The notes under the pieces were generated by a model, which was given only the letters and a program-made list of their open reading frames with translations, was not told the DNA's origin and searched no databases. Both the position numbers and the translations under genes were made by a program. A DNA stretch of 64,000 bases, taken from NCBI GenBank assembly GCA_034401795.1, contig CM067367.1, forward strand, positions 50,904,363-50,968,362. Direction: 5' to 3'. Shown one piece after another: positions 1 through 12,110 of this stretch (the stretch's first letter is position 1; each line of letters starts with the position of its first letter). The stretch is from Chaetoderma sp. LZ-2023a. Lineage: Eukaryota > Mollusca > Caudofoveata > Chaetodermatida > Chaetodermatidae.

Positions 1-1829
1 AATCAATGATATAACTAGGTCCGCCGTGAAGCTTGAATCGTCCGTCAGTTATAAGACCTGTATGTCTTTACTATTTACAAAACATTCTGTTGAATATTTT
101 GAAACTAATTTGACTTGGAGAAAAAATATTCAACAGCTTTCCTATGTAGTTACCTTGAATTTTGGATTCTGGGGATAAGGGTTCAAAGTATATAAATCGA
201 TCCTAACACGCACAAAGCATGGGGCGAGCTTAGCAAGAGATGGGCGGAGCATAGCTAAAAGTGGATTGATCCATTTCTTATTGATGAATTTCTGAACGGC
301 AGTGTTCGTTTCTAACGTCAATAATCATTTTCGAAGGTTGATTCGACGACTTATTGGATTCCTGTCTACGAGTGGTGCGCTATATTGCAAAACCGTGTCT
401 ATAAATTGTTAGTGGCGGACCTTCATTCACGTCTGGTGACAATGCTTGATTGGGGTGCTAATACGCTTCATCGGTATCAGTAGTTACTACTGTACACCAT
501 GTGCCTCGATAACTTTAGTTACATTTGATGATATATTTACGACGTGATTCAAAGTCGTAACATGTTTAGGCGCAGACGATAGAAACGACTGCTGTCTCAC
601 AGTAAAATACTAGTGTAGCATTGGCGTCCAGCCCTATCACTTGTGATGCAGACCAGAAATGACAAATTCTTTATGATGTAGGGGATATTATGGTGAATAT
701 TGTGAGACTAGTTTGCAAGGGAATTGTTGCTGTTATAGGCACCAACAGGCCCCATTCAAATTAGTTTCAAAATAATAACAACGTTCCTGTACGGTTGCCT
801 TGAAATTGAGCCACTGGAATTTCACCAGTTAAAGGGTTTATGTTATAGACAAAATTGTCCCAGCAGCGTAATACGGATTGCCTGATTTTGATGTCCAGGA
901 GTAATCTCATCCGACATACACACAATGTATTTTATTCTCGTATTTCACATTTTATAGCTTCTCGCAAAGCTTCATTCTGTTAGCAGTCTTGAATATTCCA
1001 ATAACGCTGTCACACTGTATGAATAGCGCTCAAAGGAGGAGTCGAATGTATCCACATATGGCAGCAAAGCGCCCAATCAAATTAGTTTCAAAATATTCAA
1101 CAGGCTGTTTATTAGCTGGTAAAGACATACCATTAACGCAACATGTCTGACTATTAAGCGTTAAGGACGGACTATTTCGAATCATTCATGACGTTGTGAT
1201 TATGACGTCAGCATACACGTCACTTAGTTGATTATGATGTCATGTGATGGAAGGATAAACTTGGAAAGGTCCATTGTAATAGACGTTATCTATTGTCAGG
1301 TTGTAAGGCATATATAGGCCACGTGTAATTGAAATAAAGCTTTTTACAGGAAAACTCAGCTCATCTTATATTATCCTTTCATATGATACGATATGCCACA
1401 CAAACCATAAATATTTTCTTTTCAGCATTTTATCATGCCATAAAGATATATGCAACTAAATTCTAATACATGTCTCCGCTCTATGAAATCTACTTTACTT
1501 TCCAACCGATCTGGAAATAACCTAGGCTCTCTGCCTCAATATATGCTTAATCTTATAGGTGTTATATAGATTGACAGCGTTGTCTAAAAGCAACCACAAA
1601 AGTAAGCTGTTTGATGCTTTGAAACTAATTTGACTAGAGAGCTATAGTACAGCAACAGCTTCCAGGCAAGTTAGTGTCCGTATATTCAACACGATAATGG
1701 AGGATCCCGGTTTATCAATCAACCACATGACACTAGTATGACGTCATAATCAATTACGTCATAAATGACGCAGCTAAGTTTGTCAATGTGATCGGGTGAC
1801 GGGAAGGACTAATCAACCCGGAACCGGTA

Positions 1830-2567
1830 ATCCTACCCCCACCCCACCCCACTCACCCACCCCACCCCCAGGACGCGTTAGGACCGTCATGAGATTTATT
1901 AACTCTTACCACTATGATGTCAAAATTTTACATTCTCAAATTAAATTAAACGATGAACTGGTGTTCATTTTAAAACAAATTTGGTGAAATATGTTGCTGG
2001 CGCTGACAGCAACATCTTCCACCAAATTTGTTAAAATATGTACACCAGTTTCGTTGGTATTGATGCAGTTAAAGATAGAATATTGATATCAGAGTGGTAC
2101 GGGTTAATTGTTATTGACATGATAGAAGCGACAAGACCCTTGAATCATCAGGCTATATGATGACAAGTGAATTTCCGGAAAAACAACCTTCGCATTCCAT
2201 GAAATTACATCGGAAAGAGATTCGGTACGATTAGCAACCAATAAATTGAAAGGGTTCTGAAGAAATCACATGTAATAAATTCTACGGACGACGTCATAAA
2301 CCGTTGTCTTTAATGGTCTTTGATGGCAGAATAGACTCGAGTTATGGCTCTGACGTAAGAGTCAAGCAGCAGGTAAACAACAGAAAGAAAGGATTTTGCA
2401 ACACTAAACTGAAACAGGGGACTAGAAGATGAAATGCTTACAGATTCCTTCGAGCCATGAATTACCAGAACCTTGATTTCAAGTTTAGTCTACAGGCAAG
2501 TTGTTTAATATTTTGAAACTAATTTACCAGAAACTGTTGTAGTAAGTAAGTTGAAAAATTTAGTTAC
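1830..2567. repeat. Left-arm-only block containing a long hairpin
   Basis: The right arm passes directly from the sequence matching about 1829 to that matching about 2568, so this block was inserted on the left or lost on the right. Inside it, 1956-2050 forms a near-perfect hairpin of about 45 bp per arm: AACTGGTGTTCATTTTAAAA pairs with TTTTAAAATATGTACACCAGTT-like sequence apart from a few mismatches, and ATGTTGCTG pairs with CAGCAACAT around a 7-base loop. A GC-poor remainder has no recognisable gene. A C-rich CCCCACCC stretch lies at the left edge. The hairpin suggests a small foldback or MITE, but I could not define target duplications. Confidence 0.6.
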
Positions 2568-3636
2568 AAAGCACTATATTAAATTCTGCATAGCTAGTAG
2601 CCCTGAAGAAAAGCATTTGGAACAAATTTTCACCCTTAGCTTAGTCTGACTAAGCAAAATGCAAAGACACGAATACAGCGATTCATTCTGCCAATAGGAC
2701 GCCGTCCTAAACAAGCAAGATGGAAAATGTTTAATGCAGAATTAAGAATGAATCTTTTCATCAAGGTTAGTTGAATATATCCATTCCCGAGAGCATAAAT
2801 CGGCATGTAACCGCCTACTCCTCAGATAAATGCATGCTAATTGGTCAATCAGAACTGTGATTTCAACACCGAGCACGCAACCTGACCTATGCTTATTTCT
2901 TACAAGAAGATGTGCGACGACATAATTTTTAAATACGAAAGAATACATTTCTGACGAGCCGTTGACTATTACAATTTGATGTTCTTAGACTGATTTCCAT
3001 TGACAATTGTTAATAAACAACTTTCAGGGGCATGGTCCATGTGTTGTTGGAGGAGGAGTATATGGGGACAGGGGATTAAGAGGCACGCGTGCTGTTGATT
3101 AATCAGTAGCCGGTGATGACCAACATCACATGTTTCGACGTAGCACAATCCATTACATCCGCATCAACACGTTGTACAATGGATTAATCCGACCTGTCAC
3201 TTACGGCTTATGGCGCTATGCCATCATAATCAATTACGTCAAGTATGCACAATCATAACTGACAGAAATACTTCGTCATGAAGCTGGAATAGTTCGTCAA
3301 GTGTACGAATTGTATGTCTTTGATGGAGTTACTGTTTAATAAACCTTCTGTTACACATTTTGAAACTAATTTAACTGGCCGCTGGTGCTGCCATAGGTAT
3401 AACAGCACCCAGTCAAATTGGTTTCTAAATATTCAACAACTTACCTGTATAGTGGCCTTGATATTGGGATTCTGTGAATTCAGGGTTTGATGGATCCCAA
3501 CACGGGCAAAGCGTGGGCGGAGCTTATCTAGAACGGGAGGGTCGTAGCTAGAAATGTATCCCTCAATTCAGCCATGTATCTGATAACTTGAGATCAAACA
3601 AGTCGATAAACACAACATTCAATACTTCAGTACAAC

Positions 3637-3986
3637 GGAGGATTCCAGTATATCCATCAATCATACGACGTCATAATCAACTACGCGACGTGTAGGATGA
3701 CGTTATTATCAATTACGTCATGATACACTCGATTTAGTCCGTCTTAAACCCTTAATAGTCCGTCAGGTTGTACTGATTGTATGTCTTTACTATTTAACAA
3801 GGCATGCATAAGCAACAGCACCCGGTCAAATTAGTGCCAAATATTCAACACCTTACCTGTATAGTTTTCTGTAAATTGATATTCATGGAGTTCAGGGATC
3901 TGTCGATCCTAACACTGGTGAAGTGTGGGTGGAGCTTAGCTCGAGATGGGCGGGGAATAGCTAAACCTGAATTCCTCCATTAGATT
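3637..3986 (+). mobile_element. MITE-like module, left arm
   Basis: A roughly 350-bp unit whose ends are imperfect inverted repeats, starting ACGGAGGATTCCAG and finishing CTGAATTCCTCCATT. Internal order is shared with other copies: two TGACGT(C/T)A-type motifs, a segment containing TTTAGTCCGTC and TTAATAGTCCGTCAGG, half of the AATTAGTTTC palindrome, then GGGCGG and AGCTTAGCT. No coding capacity. It looks non-autonomous; the transposase source is not in the window. Confidence 0.65.
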
Positions 3987-5094
3987 AAATCAGAATACTT
4001 CTCAGACAAAAAGTTAATCATAGGATATTATATTTGATGTGTTTCTGACAAAATTTAATAAATTTAACTGAATCTTTGAACAATGTCTGAATGTTTATCA
4101 AATATTCAGTTTTTACTTCTGGTCTAGGTTTTCATAATTTGGAAATATAAATGTAATATGTTTGAAATAGAAATCTAGTTGTTTTGAAAACGCTAGCGGG
4201 GTTGTCATAGAGCCGGGTTAATATGTCTGGACCGTTATATTCATCTTCTACAATATGGTAGACGTTCAACTGATTTGCCATCAAGTTAATAACTGCTACC
4301 CTCCGACAGATTGCTTACTTAAATTCGCTATACACGGGTAAATCATTTTAATCCTTTATAATAGCGCCATACCATTGCCTTGCCATTACGACTACTGCCA
4401 CTGGTTATCATTATGGCCTTTCTAATGCAATTTCTGAATAATAAAGTTAATTCAACCGATTCAACATTGGGTGATGGTAGGTTTATCAACAATCGTGCTA
4501 AACTCCAAACATAAAGCAAGAATTTCATCACGCGCTAGAATAACCATTGCCAGTATATTTAAAGCTACCATCCATGCATTGAAGAAAAAGTCGATCATCT
4601 TCGACATCTCTTAATCAATCTCAAGAGGTCTTTCAAAAGTCGCATATTAGAACATGAAGAGACTCGTGACTTCCTCTTAACAGATCCAATATTTACCATG
4701 TGAATGTGTGACGGCGGGTTGTGTTTTGTTCACACAAATGGATGATTTTAACCCCCTCTTGTGTCAATTTAACCCTTTAAGTGTGAAGTTGGTAAAACGA
4801 CATCTGCAGTGATCTTGAGAAATGACCATTTGCAGGCTAAGAGAAGAATATTTTTGAAAATTCACCACTGGAATGACTGACTCGCTCAAAAGCACTCTTC
4901 TTGGTCTGCAATTAGACACTGACCAAGCAAAAACTTGAATTTTCTTGACCATTACACTTTGGATGAACACCCATTTGAAGGCTAGCATAAATCTATTTTT
5001 TTGTAAATTTTCGTCATAAATTTATAAAAATACTCTTTTTGGCTACAAAACTCAAAGATTCCTTGAAAAGTATGTATGTATGATTACTGTAGTC

Positions 5095-5475
5095 TGCGGC
5101 TGTAGTAGTAGAAACATCCCCCATCCGCAATCAGTTCTTCTTCGCTTTTTTCCACGGTGTCTTGTCCTCAACCGAAATCCTTGGCTTCCTCAGGTCCATT
5201 CTTGACTTGAGTGTGTCGAGTCCTGCTTTCTTGAGGTCACCTCGTAGAGCGCTTAGCAGATTTATGCAATGACGTCCTCTCCTGGCTTTGTATTTGCTGG
5301 CTCGCAGTATGGCGAATTCCAAGGCTCTCCGTGCTGGTGTCCCCTGGCATCCTTAGCAAATGGCCAAACATGGACCATATTTGCTGGGGGACTTTTACAG
5401 ACAGCGGCGAAGTATTATACATCTTGTATAGTACATCGTTGGGAATTACGCTTGAAAAGTATTGGTAATTAAATG
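5095..5475 (-). pseudogene. 3' fragment of a non-LTR retrotransposon (left arm)
   Basis: Minus-strand translation gives pieces such as FGHLLRMPGDT and DLKKAGLDTLKSRMDL in two frames, typical of the C-terminal tail of a non-LTR reverse transcriptase ORF. The same nucleotide sequence forms the 3' end of the larger fragment at 48110-49650. The reading frame changes around 5300, so it is not coding. Its 3' side is AAACATCCCCC followed by ATACATACATAC-like sequence. It is part of the duplicated arm. Confidence 0.75.
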
Positions 5476-5718
5476 GTGAATTGAAATAAATAGTATTTTT
5501 AGCTCTGTTGACACAAGAGGGGTTAGCTGCAGTGATTGAGCAATCACCCCATAGACGGCCACACAGTTAAAGTATTACGAAATCAAAACATATCACTACC
5601 TCTCTTTATCATCTCACTATGTGTTTTAAAATCGTCAAAACTCGATATAATATGAGGGAAAGCAAGCTTTACTCCCCAAGTTGATCGGGATAAACTAGAC
5701 CCAGTTTAAATTATATTC

Positions 5719-6034
5719 GCAATGGCGGAATCCACTTTTAGCTATGCCCCGCCCATCTCTAGCTACGCTCCATCAATCAATCCCTGCACTCTCTGAAACT
5801 CAATTTTCAGACAACTATACCGCGTAAGCTGTTGAATATTTTGAAACTAATTTGAATGGGTGCTGTTCAAAATATTCAACAGCATGTTTATTAAATAGTA
5901 AAGGCATACAATTCGTACAACCAGACGGACTAAATCGAGGAATTCACTACGTGATTGATTATCACATCAGCCCAAACATGACGTAATTGATTATGACGTC
6001 ATAATATTAATGGCTAAACTGGAATCCCCCATTC
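5719..6034 (-). mobile_element. MITE-like module, left arm, inverted
   Basis: Same module as 3637-3986 but reversed. It begins AATGGCGGAATCCAC, runs through the GGGCGG-type segment in complement, a palindrome in which GAATATTTTGAAACTAATT faces its complement across a short loop, then TGACGTCA, and ends GGAATCCCCCATT. It sits beside a second TGACGTCA cluster at 6090-6160 that appears to be part of another, truncated copy. Confidence 0.6.
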
Positions 6035-6451
6035 GTATAAATTGATGGACTATTAAGTGTTAGTTTGACGGACTAAATCGTCTTATTCACGACGTAATTG
6101 ATTACAGCCTACATGTGACGTAGTTGATTATGACGTCATATGACTGCCTGATAAACTGGATTTATCAATTACAATGTTGTCGCCCTCGCACCTTTAAAGT
6201 TAGTAAGCATATAGTCAGCGAATACTGGGCGGTATGCCAATTTCAGTAACCCGTTAACACTCATGTTAGCAATAAACGGCTGTAGTGATCTTGAGAAATG
6301 TCCATTTGCAGAACAAGATAAGACTATTTTAGGAAAATTTACTACTGGAATGACTGAATAACCGAGCCAGTCATTCCAGTGGTAAATTCTAAAAAACAGT
6401 CTTCTCTTGGTCTGCAAATTACGGAAGCCCAGAAGGGCTATGTCTGCGAAA

Positions 6452-6572
6452 AAATAATTATCTCGAGCGCTCGACTTAATAACTCGAGCGCTCGAGATAA
6501 TCAGGTCAAGCACCCGAGATAATTATGTCAAGGGCTCGACATAATTATGTCAAGCGCTCGAGATAATTATTT
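6452..6572. repeat. Palindromic CTCGAGCGCTCGAG array, left inner arm
   Basis: About five to six degenerate copies of a ~22-bp unit that alternates two palindromes, CTCGAGCGCTCGAG and ATAATTAT. Variants such as GTCAAGCGCTCGAG and CTCGAGCGCTCGAC differ by one or two bases. It lies at the innermost end of the left arm and has an inverted counterpart at 31030-31190. No gene. Confidence 0.85.
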
Positions 6573-6613
6573 CTAGGAATTTGTTAGATGTGACCGCATA
6601 TTGTTGAACAGAT

Positions 6614-7226
6614 GAACGTGGTAATCAAATTAAAGGAATATTTGCTCTTATAGAACACCTCACGAAGACATGTACGCCCTCCATACATCTCCCTCCTATT
6701 AAACACTTACTTGTTTAGACATCGATGATCCATCTGCGTAAACACACGCACACACGCACGCACGAACGCAGAATGCTCAATATACCACATCTAAACCAAA
6801 CTCGATTAACACCGAATCTGATATCATTCAAACTGGATTCAATTGACGGTTACCTGTCAAATCAGACCATTTCTAAAGTGACTCTTTAAACCCCATAACC
6901 CATCCGGCCACCACAACTTTCACTTAAGTCTTCTTGACAAACTATTTTATTGGCATGATCACACTATGCCATTCATTATTGCTACCTCCCACAACTGTCA
7001 CATCTATTTGACACGAATGGTCAAAAATTTCTTTCTGTTATAAATCATTATAAAACGGCACCATATTGCTCAGTACTATGACGTCCACCATTGCGTTACT
7101 ATTGTGACCTTTCATCGCATTTTCTGTAAAACATATCCATTACGGATTGATGGACGTGTTTACCTAAGTTACCCTGAATCTGGCCATAATTTCATCAGAG
7201 TTATAAACACATAATAATTGTGTCAT
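6614..7226. other. Unassigned AT-rich stretch
   Basis: No ORF of note, no recognisable element. A short CACACGCACACACGCACGCACG simple-repeat patch lies near 6743-6768. It begins exactly where the left arm ends and runs to the 16-bp minisatellite. Confidence 0.6.
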
Positions 7227-7498
7227 GACATTGGTCCGACAGCCCATTGGTCTGACAGTCCATTGATCCGACAGCACATTGGTCCGACAGCACTTTGGCC
7301 CGACGACACATTGGTCCGACGCCATAGTGGTCCGACAGCCCATTGGTCCGACAGCACACTGGTCCGACAGCCCATTGGTCTGACAGTCCATTGATCCGAC
7401 AGCACATTGGTCCGACAGCACTTTGGCCCGACGACACATTGGTCCGACGCCATAGTGGTCCGACAGCCCATTGGTCCGACCGCACAGTGATCCGACAG
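7227..7498. repeat. 16-bp minisatellite with 128-bp higher-order period
   Basis: Seventeen head-to-tail copies of a 16-bp unit, consensus CCCATTGGTCCGACAG. Unit variants recur in the same order every eight units: 7243-7370 and 7371-7498 are two 128-bp blocks that differ at only a few positions. Because 16 is not a multiple of 3, all frames read as the same 16-residue repeat pattern, which explains the overlapping Cys/Arg/Gly-rich open frames on the minus strand and one on the plus. I do not regard these frames as genes. Confidence 0.95.
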
Positions 7499-7502
7499 CT
7501 CA

Positions 7503-8317
7503 TTGTTTTTTCTACTGTACTGTATCGCTTGTTTTTTCTCACTTTTGATAATCGATAGATCGCGTGGTTCTATTTCCTTGTTATGCGTATCAGAAACGTT
7601 ACCCTCCATATAGGTCACACCCACTCAACCCACACCCATTTGGTTATAGCATTCATTTGTTGACCTTATCTTATGGTGTTCCGCACCCACATCTTTACAT
7701 TTATCCTTGAATACATACTTATTGATATTCGTCTACACGTCTGTCCATCCGTTCCAAACATGTAATTCATTTGCCTAACCATCACATTGGACGCCCCCTC
7801 CCACCCCGCCCCATGATATATCTTTGTTATTTCTATAAGTCCATCCAACTTTGGTGCTGCGTGATTGTATATTATCATAAAGTCTTTCTGCGTGTCGGAA
7901 GTTGCTTACAATATATTTTAGTGGAGTGACATTTGTTGTGGGCAAATGGTTATTATGATGGCATGGTACATATTAAGCGATCCCCTGTTGCTAATCACGT
8001 CTAATGCACGTGGTCACTTAAACATGTGTGTGTATTAAGCACCGCTAGTCCACACACACCCTCCCGAACGCCACAATTCCTGGTCATTTCCTGTTCAGTT
8101 ACAATATGAATCCGAAACAACGAAAAAAATAAGAATATTTCCCAACTAATTTGACTGGGCGACGTTTCCAATTAAAATAGTCAAAATATTTTCAAAATAT
8201 CCATAATTGTCATGAAATTGAGATTACGGAACATCGCGATATGCTACGGAAATAAATAATACATTATATTGATGATAATTTATTTTGTAACGAAGATTAT
8301 CTTGGTGACGACAGAGG
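7503..8317. other. Unassigned stretch with one palindromic half-module
   Basis: No supported gene. Near 8130-8180 there is an isolated, degraded copy of the arm palindrome (CTAATTTGACTGGGCGACG followed by partial complement AAAATATTTTCAAAATAT). The rest is AT-rich sequence without recognised features. Confidence 0.5.
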
Positions 8318-8484
8318 GGATGATACAATTTTGGCTATACTGATGATGATAGTGATGACAATGATTATTATCTTGGTTATAATGATAACGATGATGATAC
8401 TAATGACGATGGCGATGATGATAATCTTAGTTGTAACGATAATAATGATGATGATAATGATGGCGATGGAGATAATCTTGGCTG

Positions 8485-8521
<37 letters not shown>
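8318..8521. repeat. GAT-trinucleotide microsatellite
   Basis: Imperfect GAT/AAT-rich repeat that becomes a pure (GAT)n run of about 12 units at 8485-8521. It yields long Met/Ile-only open frames on both strands, which are by-products of the repeat and not genes. Confidence 0.9.
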
Positions 8522-8522
<1 letters not shown>

Positions 8523-8624
8523 GTATTGATAAAGCACATGTTATCAGAGTTTATTGAATTATGAATAAATCAGTGAGTAATTCACACACGCCCCCACTCA
8601 CCCATCGACACACACGTCAGGCAG

Positions 8625-11600
8625 CGTCTAGCAAAGCCTGGTTATGGCCTAGGTAAATGCTAGCAAACCATGGCCAAGGTCTAGGTAAGGCCTAGTAAAG
8701 CCTGTTAAGACATAGGTAAGGCGTAAGTGAGGCTTAGACAAGGCCTAGTTAATGTCTTGCAAAGCTTCACTAAGGCTTAGCTAAGGCTTAGCAAAACATG
8801 TCTAAGGTCTGGCTAAGGCCTAGGTATGGGTTAGAAAAGCCTGGCTAAGGTCTAGCACAGCGTGGCTAAGGCTTAGATAAGGCCTGACTAAGGCCTAGCA
8901 GAGCCTAGCTAAGTCCATCAAAGGCTGACATAGGCATCGGTAATGTATTACAAAGTCTGGCCAATAGCTAGGTAAGACTTAGCAAAGCCTTCTAAGGCCT
9001 AGGTAATGCTTTGCAAAGCTTAGCTAATGTCCAGGTAAGGTCCACCAAAGCGTGGCTAAGGCCTAGTTAAGGCTTGGAAAAGCCTGACTATGGCCTATGT
9101 AAGGCCTAGGAAAGCGTAGCTAAGGCATGGCAACGGCCTAGCAAAGCCATGTTGCGACCTCGGTAAGTCCTAGGTAAGACTTAGCAAAAGCTGGTCAAGG
9201 CCTAGGCAAGGCCTTTGTAAGGATTAGAAAAGCCTGGCCCCGGCTTAAGTAATGTCTTGCAACGCTAGGCTAAAGCCCATGTAAGGCCTAGAAAAGTGTG
9301 GCTAAGGCCTAGGTAAGGCTTGACAAAGCCTGGCTAAGACCTAGGTAAGGTCTAATGAAGCATGGCTAAGGCCTATGTAAGGCCTAGCAAAGCGCACTAA
9401 TGCATGCCAATGGCCTAGCAAAGCCATGTTGCGACCTCGTTAAGTTCCAGGTAAGGCTTAACAAAAGCTGGCCAAGGCGTAGGCAGGGCCTTTGTAAGGA
9501 TTAGCAAAGCGTGGCCACGGCTTAGGTAATGTCTTGCAAAGCTTGGCTAAAGCCCAGGTAAGCCCTAGAAAAGGGTGGTTATGACCTAGTGAAGGCTGGG
9601 CAAAGCCTGGCTAAGACCTAGGTAAGGTTTCACAAAGCCTGCCTAAGGCCTAGATTTGGCCTGACTAAAATATAGCTAAGCCCAGATAAGGCGTGGCTTA
9701 AGTCTAGCAAAGCCTAGCTAAGGCCTAGGTAAAGTCTATCAAATCGTGGCTTGTGCCTAGATAAGGTCTGCGAAAGTCTGGTCAATGCCTGCGTAAGGCA
9801 CAGTTAAGGCTTACCAAAGCCAGACTAAACCCTGTGTATTGTCTTGTAAAGCTTGTCTAAGCGACAAGTATGGCCTAGAAAACCGTGGCTACGGCCTAGG
9901 TAAAGACAATCAAAGCCTGAATAAGGCCTGAATACGGTCTGGCTACGGCCTGGCTAAGGCCTAGCAAAGCCGAGCTAAGGCATGGCAACGGCCTAGCAAA
10001 GCCATGTTATGACATAGGTAAGTTCTAAGTAAGGCTTAGAGCAGGCTATCTACGGCCTAGGCAAGGCCCTTGTAAAGTGTAAAGCTTATCAAAGCCTAGC
10101 TACGTCCTAGGTAATGTCTTACAAAGCTTGGATCAGACGCAGGTATGGCCTAGCAAAGCTTGGTTAAGGCCTAGGTATGTCTTGGCAAAGCATGGCAAAG
10201 GCCTAGATAAGGCCTAACAAAGCCTAGCTACAGCCTGGCCAATGTCTAGCAAAGCATGGCTAAGGCCTAGGTAAGGTATATCAAAGCCTGAATAAGGCCT
10301 GAACAAGGCCTGGCTACGGTCTGGCTAAGGCCTAGGTAAGACCTAACAAAGCCTAGATAAGGCATGACAACGGCCTGACAAAGCCATGTTACGACCTCGG
10401 TAAGTTCTAGGTAATAGCGTAGCAAACGCTGGTTAAGGCCTAAGCAAGGACTTATTAACGCTTAGCAAAGTCTGGGTACGGCCTAGGTAATGTCTTGCAA
10501 AGCTTGGATAAAGCCTATGTAACGCCTAGCAAAGCCTAACTAAGGCGTGGCAACGACATAGGTAAGTTCTAAGTAAGGCTTAGAGAAGGCTAGCTACGGC
10601 CTAGGAAAGGCCTTTGTAAAGCTTAGCAAAGCCTAGATACGGCCTTGGAAATGTCTAGCAAAGCCTGACCAAGGCCTGAATATGGCCTGGCTAAGGCTTA
10701 GGTAAGGCCTAACAAAGCCTAGCTAAGGCATGGCAACGGCCTAGCAAAGCCATGTTACGACCTCGGTAAGTTCTAGGCAAGGCTTAGCAAACGCTGGCTA
10801 AGGACTAAGCAAGGCCTTATTAACGCTTAGCAAAGCCTGGCTACGGCTTAGGTAATGTCTTGCAAAGCTTGAATAAAGCCTAGGTAAGGCCTCACAAAGC
10901 CTAGCTAAGGTCTAGGTACGGCCTGAATAAGGCCTATAAAAGCCTAGCTAAGGCCTAGCTTAAGTCTAGCAAAGCCTAGTTAAGGCCTTGGTAAAGCCTA
11001 GGTAAGGCTTAACAAAACCTGGATACGGCCTAGATAGGCCCTAAGTATGGCGTAGGCAAGCCTGGTTAATGCTTAGGTAATGTTTTGCAAAGCTTGGCTA
11101 AGGCTTAGGTAAGGTTAGCAAAGCCTGGTTAAGACATAGGTAATGCCTACGTAAGGCCTAGTAAAGCGTGCTTAAGGCGTATATAAGGCCTAGTAAAGCG
11201 GGGCTAAGGCCTAACAAAGCATGGCTAAGGCCTAGTAAGGCCTAGGATATCCCCCACTAAGGCCTAGTTAGATCTTAGCAAAGCAATGCTACGGCCTAGG
11301 TAAGGCCTAGGGAAAGCTTAGCAAAGCCTGGCTAAGGCCTATCTATAGCCTAGTAAAGTCTGCCTAAGGCCTGCCTACGGTCTGGCTAAGGCCTTTCTAA
11401 AGCCTATGAAGTTATTGCATAGACTTAGCAATAACAGGATAAGGTCAAAGTAAGGTAGTGTAAAGCCTGGCTAAGGCCTATGTAAGGCCTAGCAAACCCT
11501 TGCTTAGGCCTAGTTAAGACCTAAGTAAAGTTTGGCAAAGTCTGGCTAAGGCCTTCTTAAGGCTTACAAAACCTGACTAAGTCCTAGTTATGGCTTAATA

Positions 11601-12110
11601 ACGCCTGGCTAATGCCTAGGTAATACCTAGGTAAATCTTAGAAAAGCCTGTCTAAGTCCTGACTAAGGTCTTACAAAGCCTATGCCGAAGGCCTAGTTAA
11701 AGCTTGATAAGGGCCATGTATGGCCTAGGTAAATCTTAGCAAAGCCTATCTAAGACCTATGTATGGACTAGCAAAGTCTGGCCACGGCCTGGTTAACGGT
11801 TGGCTACAGCCTGCCTAAGGCCTGGCGAAGATCCGACTAAGGCCTGTCTAAAGCCCATGTAACGTATTGCGTAGACATAGCAATAGCAGCCTCAGGCCAA
11901 GGTAAGGCCTAGCAAAGCCTAGCTAAGAACTACTTAAGGCGTAGCAAATCCTGACGAAGGCCTAGTTAAAGCTTAGTAAAACCTGGAAAAAGCCTATGTA
12001 AAGTCAGGCAAAACATGGCTACGGCATGGCAAATGCCTAGCAAAGCCTGGCTAATAAGGTCTACGTAAGGTTTACAAAAGCCATACAAAGGCCTAGGTCA
12101 GCTTAGCAAG
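8625..12110 (+). repeat. Satellite array, forward block
   Basis: About 3.5 kb of degenerate tandem repeat. The commonest composition is three sub-blocks in series, AAGGCCTAGGT, AAGGCCTAGCA and AAGCCTGGCT, giving a unit near 32 bp built on a submotif of about 10-11 bp. Longer-range repetition is visible as well: a variant containing AAAGCCATGTT, GACCTCG and AAGTTCTAGG recurs near 9150, 9430, 10010, 10390 and 10750. No gene, and no ORF above background. Confidence 0.95.

Larger units (their letters stand above)
1..6613. repeat. Left arm of giant inverted repeat
   Basis: This stretch reads as the reverse complement of 30986-36750 along nearly its whole length. Landmarks pair in reverse order: 2742-2948 with 34496-34702, 5095-5475 with 32240-32632, and the inner edge at about 6613 with 30986. 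The first bases still match the right arm near 36750, so the arm continues outside the window. Identity looks above 90% by eye. Two blocks are present here but missing on the right: 1830-2567 and about 4373-4575. The arm is a mosaic of MITE-like modules rich in TGACGTCA and of a non-LTR 3' fragment. No intact gene is visible. It could be a foldback-type transposon arm or half of an inverted segmental duplication. Confidence 0.9.

Noticed and set aside
2742..2948. 68-codon frame conserved between both arms (with 34496-34702)
   Set aside because: Conservation is explained by the arm duplication; differences are not biased to third positions in any way I can see, and there is no motif.
1..6200. 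TGACGTCA motifs as host gene regulatory elements
   Set aside because: They recur at fixed places inside the MITE-like modules and no host promoter is visible nearby.
7227..7498. CRISPR-like array
   Set aside because: Units are contiguous 16-mers with no unique spacers; a minisatellite in eukaryotic DNA.
7164..7624. Overlapping Cys/Arg/Gly-rich open frames on both strands
   Set aside because: They follow from a 16-bp repeat with no stop in any frame; no start context or domain.
8297..8564. Met/Ile-rich ORFs
   Set aside because: Translation of a GAT microsatellite.
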